From Nocardia niigatensis NBRC 100131 (GTDB taxonomy: Bacteria > Actinomycetota > Actinomycetes > Mycobacteriales > Mycobacteriaceae): DNA of 64,000 nucleotides. The stretch lies in assembly GCF_000308655.1 (NCBI RefSeq), contig NZ_BAGC01000035.1, forward strand, positions 124,001-188,000. Reading direction: 5' to 3'. Shown here piece after piece: positions 35,307-45,502 of the stretch. The notes under the pieces were generated by a model, which saw only the letters and a program-made list of their open reading frames with translations, made no database searches and was not told where the DNA came from. Each line of letters opens with the position of its first letter. Within the stretch, counting starts at the first letter, position 1. The position numbers were made by a program, and so were the translations under genes.

Positions 35307-36128
35307 TTGGGGTCGACCACAGCCCTCGAGCACCCGTTCGATGCCGCCACCACGCTGGAGCCGGACGGGGAGGGCCGCTTCCTCGGCCACACCAGCGTCG
35401 AGTACTCGAACATGGTGGGCCCCTTCGGCGGAATCACGGCGGCCACCATGCTGCGGGCCGTGCTCGACGATCAGCGCTGCGCGGGCAGCCCGCTGTCGCT
35501 GACGGTCAATTACGCCGGGCCCGTCGCGACAGGGGCATTCACCATCGAGGCCGAGCCAGTACGGACCAATCGCACCACCCAGCACTGGATGGTGACCATG
35601 CGCCAGGACGACACCGTGGCCACCACCGCGACCGTCGTGTGCGCGCTGCGTCGCCCGACCTGGTCCGACACCGAGATCGCCCCGCCCGACGCGCCCGCGC
35701 CGGACGCCCTCGAAGTGGCCGAGCTGCCGGAAACTCCTGCGTGGCTGGGCAATTACGAGATGCGGTTCGTGGCCGGCCGTGGCCCGTTCGCGGGTGACGC
35801 CGCGCCGGCCTCGACCTCCACCTCCACCCTGTGGGTTCGGGACACGCCCGCTCGCACGCTGGACTACCCGGCCGTTGCGGCGATGAGCGACATCTTCTTC
35901 CCGCGCGTCATGCTGCGCCTGGGCCGCATGGTGCCCGCCGGAACCGTCTCCCTCACGGTCTATTTCCACGCCGAGCTGGACCCGCAGGCGGATCCGGGAC
36001 GGTTCGTCCTGGCGACCGCCCGGGCACAGCACTTCGGCAATGGCTTCTTCGACCAGTCGGCCCACCTGTGGACCGAGCAGGGCACCGCGCTGGCCACCAG
36101 CCACCAACTCGTGTACTTCAAGGACTGA
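35307..36128 (+). CDS. Acyl-CoA thioesterase-like double hot-dog protein
   Basis: 273 residues. The N-terminal half has GHTSVEYSNMVGPFGGITAATMLRAVLDD (TesB-like substrate gate) and SLTVNYAGPVATGAFTIEAEPVRTNRTTQHWMV, the first hot-dog domain. The second half (SDIFFPRVMLRLGRMVPAGTVSLTVYFHAEL) is the second. Family role: hydrolysis of acyl-CoA. It starts at TTG 35307, with AAGGAG 9 nt upstream and no better start in frame. It is preceded by a strong palindromic operator. Confidence 0.82.
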   Translation: MGSTTALEHPFDAATTLEPDGEGRFLGHTSVEYSNMVGPFGGITAATMLRAVLDDQRCAGSPLSLTVNYAGPVATGAFTIEAEPVRTNRTTQHWMVTMRQDDTVATTATVVCALRRPTWSDTEIAPPDAPAPDALEVAELPETPAWLGNYEMRFVAGRGPFAGDAAPASTSTSTLWVRDTPARTLDYPAVAAMSDIFFPRVMLRLGRMVPAGTVSLTVYFHAELDPQADPGRFVLATARAQHFGNGFFDQSAHLWTEQGTALATSHQLVYFKD

Positions 36129-36202
36129 CGCCGGGGCGAATCTGCCGCGCCGGACCGCGATGAGCGAGCGCTGCCATGGAAGTGCTTGGTGAGCAGCGCC
36201 TT

Positions 36203-37114
36203 TCAGCGTTTGACGGGAAATGTCAGGACGGCCAGACCCGCACCCAGCACGACCAGGCCACACCAGGACAGGATGGGAAGCCGCTCGCCGACGACGGTGA
36301 CGCCGAGGAGGGCGGCGACCGCGGGCTCGGCGAGGGTGAGGGTGGTGGCGGCCGCGACGGTGGTGTGCCGCAGGCCGTATCCGAACAGGCGGTAGGCGAG
36401 GAACGTCGTGAAGAGCGCCAGGTGCAGGGCGACCACCGCGCCGCGTGGAGTGGTCAGCCAGATCGGGTCGCACGTCGCGACCACGGGCAGGACCAGGACG
36501 GCAGCGAGACCGAACATGGCGCCCATGACCGAGCCGGAGGCGTGACCGCGCGCTATGAGGGTGCCGCCGATCAACGAGTAGACGGCGTAGCTGAGGCCGG
36601 CGCAGGCCGCGAGCAGCACGCCCAGCAGATCGATCGCCACATCGGCGCCGAACCTCGGGCCGATGACCAGTACGGCGCAACCGATTACGGCCATTCCGGT
36701 GGCCACACACCAGCGCGCGGCCGGCCGACGGGGTCCGGTCGGCCAGGCCAGCAGGCCCGCGAAGACCGGGGCGCTCCCGAGAGCGATGACCGTGGCCACG
36801 GCGACGCCGGTGCGGGCCACGGCCGGATAGAAGGTGACCGGGTACCCGGCCACCGCACAGGCGCCGAGGATCAGCAGCGAGCGCTCCGCCGCCGAGGCTC
36901 GCATTCGGTGCCCGCAGCCGGTGAGGAACAACAACAGTCCGCCGAGGACCAATCCGGCCGAACCGATTGCGGCAGCGGATATTCCGGCCGGGAGCAGCGA
37001 GGCCGCCGTACCGGTGCTGCCCCACAGCACCGAGGCGGCGAGAATCGGCGCGCTGCCGCGCCAGGAGGTCGAGGAGGTGTGTGCAGGAGTGCGCGTGGAG
37101 ATGCGTTCGGACAC
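36203..37114 (-). CDS. EamA/DMT-family transporter
   Basis: 303 residues, ten hydrophobic segments in two repeats; the second repeat starts near LLGVLLAACAGLSYAVYSLIGG. It ends with the typical EPAVAALLGVTVVGERLPILSWCGLVVLGAGL. The superfamily exports metabolites or drugs. GTG 37114 start. No operon partner. The 308 bp upstream (37115-37422) contain no gene I can support. Confidence 0.9.
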   Translation of the reverse strand: MSERISTRTPAHTSSTSWRGSAPILAASVLWGSTGTAASLLPAGISAAAIGSAGLVLGGLLLFLTGCGHRMRASAAERSLLILGACAVAGYPVTFYPAVARTGVAVATVIALGSAPVFAGLLAWPTGPRRPAARWCVATGMAVIGCAVLVIGPRFGADVAIDLLGVLLAACAGLSYAVYSLIGGTLIARGHASGSVMGAMFGLAAVLVLPVVATCDPIWLTTPRGAVVALHLALFTTFLAYRLFGYGLRHTTVAAATTLTLAEPAVAALLGVTVVGERLPILSWCGLVVLGAGLAVLTFPVKR

Positions 37115-37422
37115 TGTCGAGTACTCCGTCGTCGAATTCCGAAGGGGGAAGGAATCGAAACGGGCGCACGACGAATCCGGCCTACCCGGAGGGGTCAGCC
37201 GGAGCGCGAAACGAAAATCTGCCGCTGCGCCCGATCAGGCGGCCGGCGGCGGCGTGACGGAGTGCCAGAACGTACCCATGGGCCGAGACTACCCAACAGC
37301 CGCAAGAATCCGAGCATCCTGGAATCGCGACATTCGATCGGCAGGTCAGCGCGATCCTGGCCCACCGCGTTCGATGGAAGGCCGAGGGCGCGCGGGGACG
37401 ACGTCGGCACTTGTGCGAACGA

Positions 37423-37797
37423 TCAGTGCGCGACCACATCCATACGGAGGAACTCGGTGATTCGGAGCCAGCGCGGTGGACGCGCTGACTCGTCGAGGAA
37501 AGCCTGGAATGCTTCGTCCACCCCGACCAAACGCGGCGCGGTGAGCTCCACCTCGTTCCCATCGATCCGGAGTCTGGCCCCGCCCGCCGCCAGGACATTG
37601 CGCACCCAGTCCGAGCCCGATCCGTACACGGGGATGAAGAGGTAGCCTCCGTCGACGGGATACGCGTCCAGCGGAGTGTGGTATGTCGCGCCGGAGATGC
37701 GGCCGACGTGCGTCAACACCGGCCACTTCCCGCTCGCGATCGCACGCGGGTTGAACACCCGCTTGTTCACGCGCCCCCACCATTTCGGCATCGGCAT
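37423..37797 (-). CDS. Ddn-like deazaflavin (F420)-dependent nitroreductase family protein
   Basis: 124 residues. RVNKRVFNPRAIASGKWPVLTHVGRISGATYHTPLDAYPVDGGYLFIPVYGSGSDWVRNVLAAGGARLRIDGNEVEL follows the split-barrel pattern of the F420H2-dependent Ddn/FDOR-B group (GRxSGxxYxTPL, YG....WxxNxxAxG). It probably reduces quinones or xenobiotics with F420H2. AAGGAG lies before ATG 37797. It is divergent from a TetR regulator across three regularly spaced palindromes, so almost certainly repressed by it. Confidence 0.88.
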   Translation of the reverse strand: MPMPKWWGRVNKRVFNPRAIASGKWPVLTHVGRISGATYHTPLDAYPVDGGYLFIPVYGSGSDWVRNVLAAGGARLRIDGNEVELTAPRLVGVDEAFQAFLDESARPPRWLRITEFLRMDVVAH

Positions 37798-37911
37798 GGT
37801 GAATCTCCTTCTCTCGTGCGGTGTTTCATCTCAGCGTTCGCGACGGTAGAGCGCCATCGCCACCGGGCCGAATACGGTGACGAGGACGGCGCCCGGCTCG
37901 ACATCGACTGC

Positions 37912-37963
37912 CTTACGGGCGTAAGTAGGACTTACACCCGTAAGGGTGTCTTACGCTTGTAAG
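37912..37963. promoter_or_regulatory. Three phased 14-bp palindromes between Ddn-like gene and tetR
   Basis: CTTACG-GG-CGTAAG (37912-37925), CTTACACCCGTAAG (37931-37944) and CTTACGCTTGTAAG (37950-37963) are spaced exactly 19 bp start to start. The first is perfect; all keep CTTAC...GTAAG. A second overlapping inverted repeat ACACCC-GTAA-GGGTGT covers 37934-37949. Most likely a cooperative TetR-family operator controlling both genes. Confidence 0.8.
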
Positions 37964-37992
37964 CCTGTCAACACCTCATCTCGGGAGCCGCC

Positions 37993-38643
37993 GTGTCACG
38001 ACCACCTCGACCACTGAGCAGGGACCGCGTAATGGAGGCCGCAATCCGAGTCGCGGATCGCGGCGGCGTGGAATCGATCACGATGCGCCGGGTGGCGCAG
38101 GAGCTGGGCGTGGAGGCGATGTCGCTGTATCACCACGTACCGAACAAGGACGCGGTCCTGGACGGTGTGGTCGATGCGGTGTTCGCCGCGATCGAGCTGC
38201 CCGCGGCCGAAGGCGGCGATTGGCGTGACGCGATTCGTGTCCGGGCCTTTTCCGCGCGAGAGATCCTGTCGCGGCACAGCTGGGCGCTCGGGCTCATGGA
38301 CTCCCGGCGCAACCCGGGCCCGGCTACGCTACGCCATCACGACGCGGTCCTCGGTGTGCTTCGTGGGGCGGGCTTCTCGCTGCCGATGGCTGCGCACGCC
38401 GTCTCGCTCATCGACAGCTATACCAACGGCTACGTTCTCCAAGAGGCGAACCTGCCGGTGACGACGCCCGCCGATGTCGAAAACGTCGCGGGCGACGTCC
38501 TCGAACGCGTGCCGCCGGATCAACTGCCGTACCTGCGCGAGATGATCGTCGACCATGCTCTGCGGCCGGGCTACGACCACACCGGCGAATTCGCGTACGG
38601 CCTGAATCTGATACTCGATGCGCTCGAAGCTCTCCGGCAGTAG
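37993..38643 (+). CDS. TetR-family repressor (TetR_C_1 type)
   Basis: 216 residues. HTH at ~10-55: DRVMEAAIRVADRGGVESITMRRVAQELGVEAMSLYHHVPNKDAVLDGVVDAVF. The C-terminal domain (SWALGLMDSRRNPGPATLRHHDAVL, HAVSLIDSYTNGYVLQE) resembles the tetracycline-repressor-type ligand domain. The phased operators end 30 bp before its start, so it likely represses itself and the divergent Ddn-like gene. Confidence 0.92.
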   Translation: MSRPPRPLSRDRVMEAAIRVADRGGVESITMRRVAQELGVEAMSLYHHVPNKDAVLDGVVDAVFAAIELPAAEGGDWRDAIRVRAFSAREILSRHSWALGLMDSRRNPGPATLRHHDAVLGVLRGAGFSLPMAAHAVSLIDSYTNGYVLQEANLPVTTPADVENVAGDVLERVPPDQLPYLREMIVDHALRPGYDHTGEFAYGLNLILDALEALRQ

Positions 38644-39098
38644 CGCTGGGTCGTGCACGGGTTCGAATCACGTTCCGCGGTACCTCGCCGCCGCCTGCAC
38701 CCCGCGGCCACGTGCTCGCCGGCCGATCCACCCGCACCACGTATTGTCGGCCCGGCCGGGCCCCGCAGGTGCCCGCAGCTGCCCCGGATTGGTGGGATAC
38801 GTTGGCGGCGTGGGTGTTTCACACTGAGAGGTGACCGGTTCGCCGGTTGGTCCGGATCGGTTGATGCAGGGCGTGCCGGACCGAGCGAGCACCAGGCCGA
38901 CGACCCCCGCAGTGTTCACAGATCGCGATCTACACCGCCCGCCGATCCCCGGACACCCCACCGGTCAGCGCCCGGCAGGCCGCGGCGCTGGCAACCACTT
39001 TCCGGGCCTGGCCCGGACGCCTTTCCCGCAGCGTCCGGGCCGCCCAATCTTCATCGGAGTCGCACGAGCCATCTATGGCCCCTGATCGGTCTTGTGGC
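38644..39098. other. 455-bp intergenic region
   Basis: Between tetR and the convergent CBS gene. It contains a small ACCGG-TTCG-CCGGT hairpin (near 38833-38846) and no frame with RBS or family motif. A TTCGAATC string near 38660 is not part of a foldable tRNA. Confidence 0.4.
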
Positions 39099-39521
39099 TC
39101 AAGCCCGTCCGTAGATGGCGGTGACGAATTCGCAGAGTGCGTGTTCGTCGAGGTGCCGCGCCAGGTCCGCCTCGCTGATCATGCCGACCATGCGCTTGTG
39201 GCCGTCGATCACCGGCATGCGCTTGACCCGGTGGCTTTCCATCGACCCGAGTACTTCGGAGATGTCGGCGTCGTCGGCGACCCAGCGCGGCGTGGCCTCG
39301 CACAGCGCATGGGCTCGGGTGGTCTCCGGCGACAGCCCCTGGGCAACGCACTTCACCGCGATATCTCGGTCGGTGATGATGCCGACCATCCGTTCGTTCT
39401 CATCGGCGACGACCACCGATCCGACGCCGAGCTCGGCCATCACCTGTGCTGCTTTGCCGACGGTCTCATCCTGCGATATCCACTGGGCACCGGGTCTCAT
39501 GATGTCTCGTGCCGTGGTCAT
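39099..39521 (-). CDS. hrp1: Hrp1-like tandem CBS-domain protein
   Basis: 140 residues with two CBS repeats: TARDIMRPGAQWISQDETVGKAAQVMAELGVGSVVVADENERMVGIITDRDI and HALCEATPRWVADDADISEVLGSMESHRVKRMPVIDGHKRMVGMISEADLARHL. The start MTTARDIM and the overall length mirror mycobacterial Hrp1 (Rv2626c), a strongly hypoxia/NO-induced DosR-regulon protein. The ligand is probably an adenine nucleotide. AGGAGG lies 8 nt before ATG 39521. It is near a DosS-type kinase and NO reductase, consistent with a low-oxygen/NO role. No clear DosR box is seen upstream. Confidence 0.85.
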   Translation of the reverse strand: MTTARDIMRPGAQWISQDETVGKAAQVMAELGVGSVVVADENERMVGIITDRDIAVKCVAQGLSPETTRAHALCEATPRWVADDADISEVLGSMESHRVKRMPVIDGHKRMVGMISEADLARHLDEHALCEFVTAIYGRA

Positions 39522-39562
39522 AGGGCTGCCTCCTCATGTCCGGACGTGCTGATCAATGGGGG

Positions 39563-39614
39563 GTGAAGCGCCCTAAATTCTGCGCGAACAGCGCGAGGGG
39601 TACGAGATTCCGGA
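39563..39614 (+). repeat. Degenerate copy of the 3' end of the small gene at 40094-40285
   Basis: GTGAAGCGCCCTAAATTC and the next ~30 bases match 40262-40312 at most positions (one 1-nt gap). This suggests a duplicated small gene whose upstream copy has been lost. Confidence 0.4.
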
Positions 39615-39650
39615 GCATCACAATAATGCGACCATTCGGTATCTTTCGCG

Positions 39651-39873
39651 GCAGTGTTCGAGGGCGTGATCGGCAAGCGCGTGGACAGCACCTACCGGGC
39701 CGGGCGGTGGCAGGCGTGACGCATGCTCCTGCTGCGACGCTCCGCTGGTGTTGCCGGTCGGCCGGCCGACCGGCAACACCAGCAGCGAGGTCTTCGGGTC
39801 GCTGCTTGTCGCAGCCCACGACGACTGCGGGCGACTGGTGGCGGTGCGTTCCGGGGTGCGATTTCGGATGTAG
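39651..39873 (+). pseudogene. ATP-dependent DNA ligase (LigC/LigD type) remnant
   Basis: The first frame reads FEGVIGKRVDSTYRAGRW and stops at 39717; this is ligase motif IV (EGxxxKRxDSxYxxGxR). The homology resumes one frame over as TGNTSSEVFGSLLVAAHDDCGRLVAV...SGVRF, matching the GSLLLGxxDDxGRLxYxGxVGTGF segment that follows motif V. The stretch between the two holds a 40-nt perfect palindrome. The nucleotidyltransferase lysine region and everything after are missing. Confidence 0.6.
39744..39783. repeat. 40-nt perfect palindrome
   Basis: Twenty-base arms (GCTGGTGTTGCCGGTCGGCC and its exact complement) meet with no spacer at 39763/39764. It lies at the frameshift point inside the DNA ligase remnant. 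In RNA it would be a very stable hairpin; in DNA a cruciform-capable site. Confidence 0.85.
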
Positions 39874-40093
39874 TCCCCAGGAATCGGCTCGAACGTAGCC
39901 TGCTGTTGACCTTGAATGCCTACTATGGCGCACGTCGGCCCCCTTTGCGGTGGGCGCAGACCCCTCGGCATTGCCCCTGGGCCTTCGTGGCGTTCCTAGC
40001 GCGCGGTCGACCTCGGCGTACACCGCCGCCGCGAGCTGAGAATCCAGCCCGCCCGGTGAGACCCGGCGTCGGGCACAGATTCGGAGGCACGTC

Positions 40094-40285
40094 ATGACAG
40101 AAACACCACCTGAACCACGCGGCGACAGGCACGCTCGCCGGCCGGGAAAACGGCGTCCGACGCCACCCACCATCACCAGCGGTTCCGATGACGATGTGCC
40201 AGTGGTGCGCTGGCCGGAGCCGAGTCGGCTCGAATCGTGGTGGCACGAGGTCATGCATCCCGCGAAGCGCCCCAATTCTGCGTGA
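40094..40285 (+). CDS. Small basic protein, function unknown
   Basis: 63 residues, no membrane segment. Proline/arginine-rich N-terminus, then DDDVPVVRWPEPSRLESWWHEVMHPAKRPNSA. GGAGG sits 6 nt before ATG, a good start. A decayed copy of its last codons lies at 39563-39614. Its position in the hypoxia/NO block makes a stress role possible but unproven. Confidence 0.5.
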   Translation: MTETPPEPRGDRHARRPGKRRPTPPTITSGSDDDVPVVRWPEPSRLESWWHEVMHPAKRPNSA

Positions 40286-40902
40286 CCATCGCCAGGGATA
40301 CGGAATGACCGGTCCTGGCACGGACCGTGATTCGACCGCTGCCCGATCGGCATCACCGCAGGCTGACCGCACCCGCGTCGAGCCAGGGAACACCTGTGCC
40401 GCTGTGGTCCCCGGTGACCCGCGCGGCGAGGGTGCGGCTCGAGGAATGTCCCCGCGCGGGCACGTAGCCGAGGCGACCCCCGCGGTGGCCGGCAGCCGGC
40501 CCGGAGCGGCGTGGGCATCGACATGCCGCGGCCCGAGCCCTGGCCATCCCCGGACATCAGCCGAGATCGAACTTCCCGGACCGCACAGCTCGGTACACGA
40601 CTCGACATGCGGAGTGTCTGCTTCCAGGGACCCTCTGCTGGATTCAGACGACGGCGGAATCACCGCTGCAGGCGTGCCGCTGCCCACCATTGGTGCCATC
40701 TCGTCAGATTCAGGTGTGTACCAACGGGATGCGGTAGACGGTGTTGTTGTCGCTGAATGTGCCGGTGCCGCCAAGGGTTTCGGTGACCGGCTTCCCCTCC
40801 GCCGCGACCACGGCAACCGGGTGCTGCTGTGCGGCGGCAGGGGGTGCTGGTTCCCGCTGAGAAGTATTCACCCAAGATTGATTCGTTGGTCTCTGCGACA
40901 AA
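40286..40902. other. Intergenic stretch without a clear gene
   Basis: 617 bp. A minus-strand frame ending at 40710 (GKPVTETLGGTGTFSDNNTVYRIPLVHT) reads like a natural C-terminus, but its only start is a TTG without RBS. I treat it as a possible fragment. Confidence 0.35.
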
Positions 40903-40916
40903 GGGGCCTTGGACCC
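40903..40916. promoter_or_regulatory. DosR-box-like sequence upstream of dosS-type gene
   Basis: GGGGCCTTGGACCC resembles the mycobacterial DosR core (GGGxCTTTxGxCCC) and is near-palindromic (5 of 6 arm pairs). It lies 50 bp before the kinase ATG. Weak on its own; context makes it worth noting. Confidence 0.35.
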
Positions 40917-40919
40917 TAG

Positions 40920-42717
<1,798 letters not shown>

Positions 42718-43171
42718 ACCCAACCGTGGGATCGGTCCGAGCGCAGACCATCCGCTGAACTGCCCGGCGGGTCTCGCGACCCGCATGGTCGAAAACCAGG
42801 CCCGCGCAGCGTGGTGAGGGGTCGGATCGATCGAGCCCGATGCCGGCGTGCGTGGGCCGCGAGCCCTCCTCGATGGCGGCGGCCGGGTCGGCACGCTGTT
42901 GGTACCGGATGTGAAACATCGACTCGATCCGACTGGTAGTGGGCGGTGAGTCCTGGGGTTGCCGCACAGGACGATCTGGTCGGCGCGCGGGGTGGGGTGT
43001 GGCCGATGTACTCGAACCAGATCGGCGAGGCCCGGGCAATCGCCTGTTTGGGCGACACGCTGGAAAGTTGCCACACGTATTGGCGTGGTACCTCCAAGAT
43101 TCCACTGGGCGCCGGAGCGAACGGCGAACGGTTCGGCGATCAGCGAGTTCTCATCAAACGGAGGACCGAGC
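42718..43171. other. 454-bp region upstream of the NO reductase operon
   Basis: No gene is supported, although open frames cover it on both strands. A small palindrome GATGT-GAA-ACATC lies at 42908-42920, about 250 bp before the GTG start, and may be a regulator site. Confidence 0.4.
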
Positions 43172-45502
43172 GTGAGCAGTGAGAAGGTGGGCGGCGAGAC
43201 GAAGCGGCAATTGCTCGTCGGTAGGGGATGGATTCAGGCGTGCGTGCTGGTCGCGATGTTCGGGTTCTTGGTGATGGGGTTGCTGGCGTACCGGACCTAT
43301 TCCGGTTCGGCCCCGATTCCCGAACGTGTGCAGTCGCCGACCGGCCAGACGCTGTTCACCGCCGACGATGTCAAACACGGTCAGCAGATTTTCCTGGCGG
43401 CGGGTCTCATGCAGTACGGGTCGATCCTCGGGCACGGCGCGTGGCTGGGACCGGATTACACCGCCGACTATCTGCGCCGGTCGACGGATCTCGCGCTGGA
43501 GCAGTTGGGGAACGACGATCGGGCGCGGGCGCGCGTGCTCGCCGATTTCCAGGCCAATCGCTTCGACGAGAACACCGGTGTGCTGGTCTACAGCACTGAG
43601 CAGGCGCAGGCGTTCGGACGTCTTGCCGACCATTACGCCGACGTGTTCGGCCGCACCGGAACCGGGTTGGGGCTGCGGCCGGAGCTGCTCACCGATCGAG
43701 CGCAGATCCACGATCTGACCGCCTTCTTCTCGTGGACGGCGTGGATGTCGGCGGCGCATCGTCCGGGTCACGACTACTCCTACACCAATTCCTGGCCGGC
43801 GGAACCTCGGGTCGGCAATGCCCCCACCGCGAATGTGGTGGTTTGGAGCGTTGTCTCGCTCATCGCACTGCTGGGCGGGATCGGGCTGTTGTTCGCCGCC
43901 TTCGGCCGCTGGGGTTACCGGCTCGGGTGGAAGGGCCGAGAGGCGGCCACCTTGTCGTTCCGGGCGCCCGGCGAAGTAGCGCTGACCCCCGGGCAACGCT
44001 CCACCCGATGGTATTTCGCGATCATGGTGATTCTGTTCGGTGCGCAGAGCCTGCTCGGCGCCGCTACCGAACACTACCGCGCGGATGTCACCAGTTTCTT
44101 CGGCTTCGATCTGGCGAAGATCCTGCCCTACAACCTGACTCGCACCTGGCATCTGCAGCTGGCGCTGTTCTGGGTGGTGGCGGCGTTCCTCGCCGCGGGA
44201 ATCTTCTTGGCGCCCTTGATCGCCCGGCGCGAACCGCGCGGGCAGGGCCGGTTGTCGTATGTCCTGCTCGGGGCGGTGGCGGTGGTGGTGTTCGGCAGCC
44301 TGATCTGCGAGGCGCTGAGCATCCACGGCAAGGTGTCGTACGGCAACTTCTTCGCCGCACAGCAATTCACCTTCCTCGACCTGGCCCGTGTCTGGCAGCT
44401 CCTGCTGGTGGCCGGGCTGGCCATCTGGGCGGGGATCCTGTGGCGCGGGTTACGCGGGCGGCTGGCAGACGAGCACAAGGGCAATATGCCGTGGCTGTTC
44501 TTCCTCGCCGCGCTCGCCATTCCGGTGGTCTACGCGGTCGGGCTGCTGGCGAGGCCGGGCGACAACTTCACCCACACCGAGTTCTGGCGGTTCTGGGTGG
44601 TACACCTGTGGGTGGAGGACTTCCTGGAACTGTTCACCACCGTCATGGTCGCCTATATGTTCGTCCTGCTCGGGGTGGTGCGTGAGCGGGTCGGCATGAT
44701 CGTCATCTATCTCGACATCATCCTGTATTCCGCGGGCGGGGTGATCGGCACCATGCATCACCTGTACTTCAACGGAACTCCGGTGGAGCACATGGCACTC
44801 GGTGCGGTGTTCTCCGCGCTGGAGGTGGTCCCGCTGACCTTCCTCACCGTGGAGGCGTGGAGCTTCCTGCAATTGGGGTCGAAGCAGGAGTCGCGGTCGG
44901 CCGCGCAGTTCCCGCACCGGTGGGCGGTCATGTTCCTGGTCGCGGTCGGATTCTGGAACTTCTTGGGCGCGGGCATCTTCGGGTTCCTGATCAACCTGCC
45001 GATCGTGTCCTATTACGAGATCGGCACCGCGCTCACCGCCAACCACTCGCACGCGGCGATGATGGGCGTCTACGGCATGCTCGCCTGCGCCTTCGCGCTG
45101 TTCTGCGTGCGCTATATGATTCCGGCCGACAAATGGCCGGACAGGCTGGCGAGAATCTCGTTCTGGTCGTTGAACATCGGGCTGGCGTGGATGGTGTTCG
45201 CCACCCTGCTGCCGATCGGAATCCTGCAGCTCTACAAGGCCGTCGACAGTGGATACTACGAGGCGCGGGAGCTGAATTACATTCAAAGCAACGCCAATTC
45301 GGTGCTGGAATGGCTGCGCATGCCGGGCGACATCCTGTTCATCGCCGGCGGTATCGCGCCGTTGGCGTGGATCATGTGGCTGGCCGTGAAATACCGCGGC
45401 ACGGGCGGAACGCCACCGCCGGAGAGTACGAAGATCACCGGCGCGGCACGGGAGGTGCCCGCCGACGAACTGGTGGAGCTGACCGGCAACGAGAGCCGAT
45501 GA
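43172..45502 (+). CDS. norB: Quinol-dependent nitric oxide reductase (qNOR)
   Basis: 776 residues, single-subunit qNOR. One N-terminal membrane anchor (~20-43), a ~190-residue extracytoplasmic domain (YGSILGHGAWLGPDYTADYL), then a 12-13 helix haem-copper-oxidase core. Core histidine clusters are in TRTWHLQLALFWV, WRFWVVHLWVEDFLELF, IGTMHHLYFNG and ALTANHSHAAMMGVYG. It reduces 2 NO to N2O with quinol electrons, detoxifying NO. GTG 43172 (GGAGG 9 nt upstream) is chosen; the longer frame upstream has no homology. The stop overlaps the next gene (ATGA). Confidence 0.95.
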   Translation: MSSEKVGGETKRQLLVGRGWIQACVLVAMFGFLVMGLLAYRTYSGSAPIPERVQSPTGQTLFTADDVKHGQQIFLAAGLMQYGSILGHGAWLGPDYTADYLRRSTDLALEQLGNDDRARARVLADFQANRFDENTGVLVYSTEQAQAFGRLADHYADVFGRTGTGLGLRPELLTDRAQIHDLTAFFSWTAWMSAAHRPGHDYSYTNSWPAEPRVGNAPTANVVVWSVVSLIALLGGIGLLFAAFGRWGYRLGWKGREAATLSFRAPGEVALTPGQRSTRWYFAIMVILFGAQSLLGAATEHYRADVTSFFGFDLAKILPYNLTRTWHLQLALFWVVAAFLAAGIFLAPLIARREPRGQGRLSYVLLGAVAVVVFGSLICEALSIHGKVSYGNFFAAQQFTFLDLARVWQLLLVAGLAIWAGILWRGLRGRLADEHKGNMPWLFFLAALAIPVVYAVGLLARPGDNFTHTEFWRFWVVHLWVEDFLELFTTVMVAYMFVLLGVVRERVGMIVIYLDIILYSAGGVIGTMHHLYFNGTPVEHMALGAVFSALEVVPLTFLTVEAWSFLQLGSKQESRSAAQFPHRWAVMFLVAVGFWNFLGAGIFGFLINLPIVSYYEIGTALTANHSHAAMMGVYGMLACAFALFCVRYMIPADKWPDRLARISFWSLNIGLAWMVFATLLPIGILQLYKAVDSGYYEARELNYIQSNANSVLEWLRMPGDILFIAGGIAPLAWIMWLAVKYRGTGGTPPPESTKITGAAREVPADELVELTGNESR

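Noticed and set aside
37236..37280. 14-codon minus-strand frame MGTFWHSVTPPPAA
   Set aside because: Too short, no RBS, and not positioned as a leader for any gene.
38650..38690. GGGTTCGAATC string resembling a tRNA T-arm
   Set aside because: The flanking bases do not pair as a T-stem and no acceptor, D or anticodon arms are present.
42908..42920. GATGT-GAA-ACATC as an NO-regulator site
   Set aside because: Only five-base arms, about 250 bp from the norB start, and no match I can recall to a defined NsrR/DNR consensus; kept only as a note.
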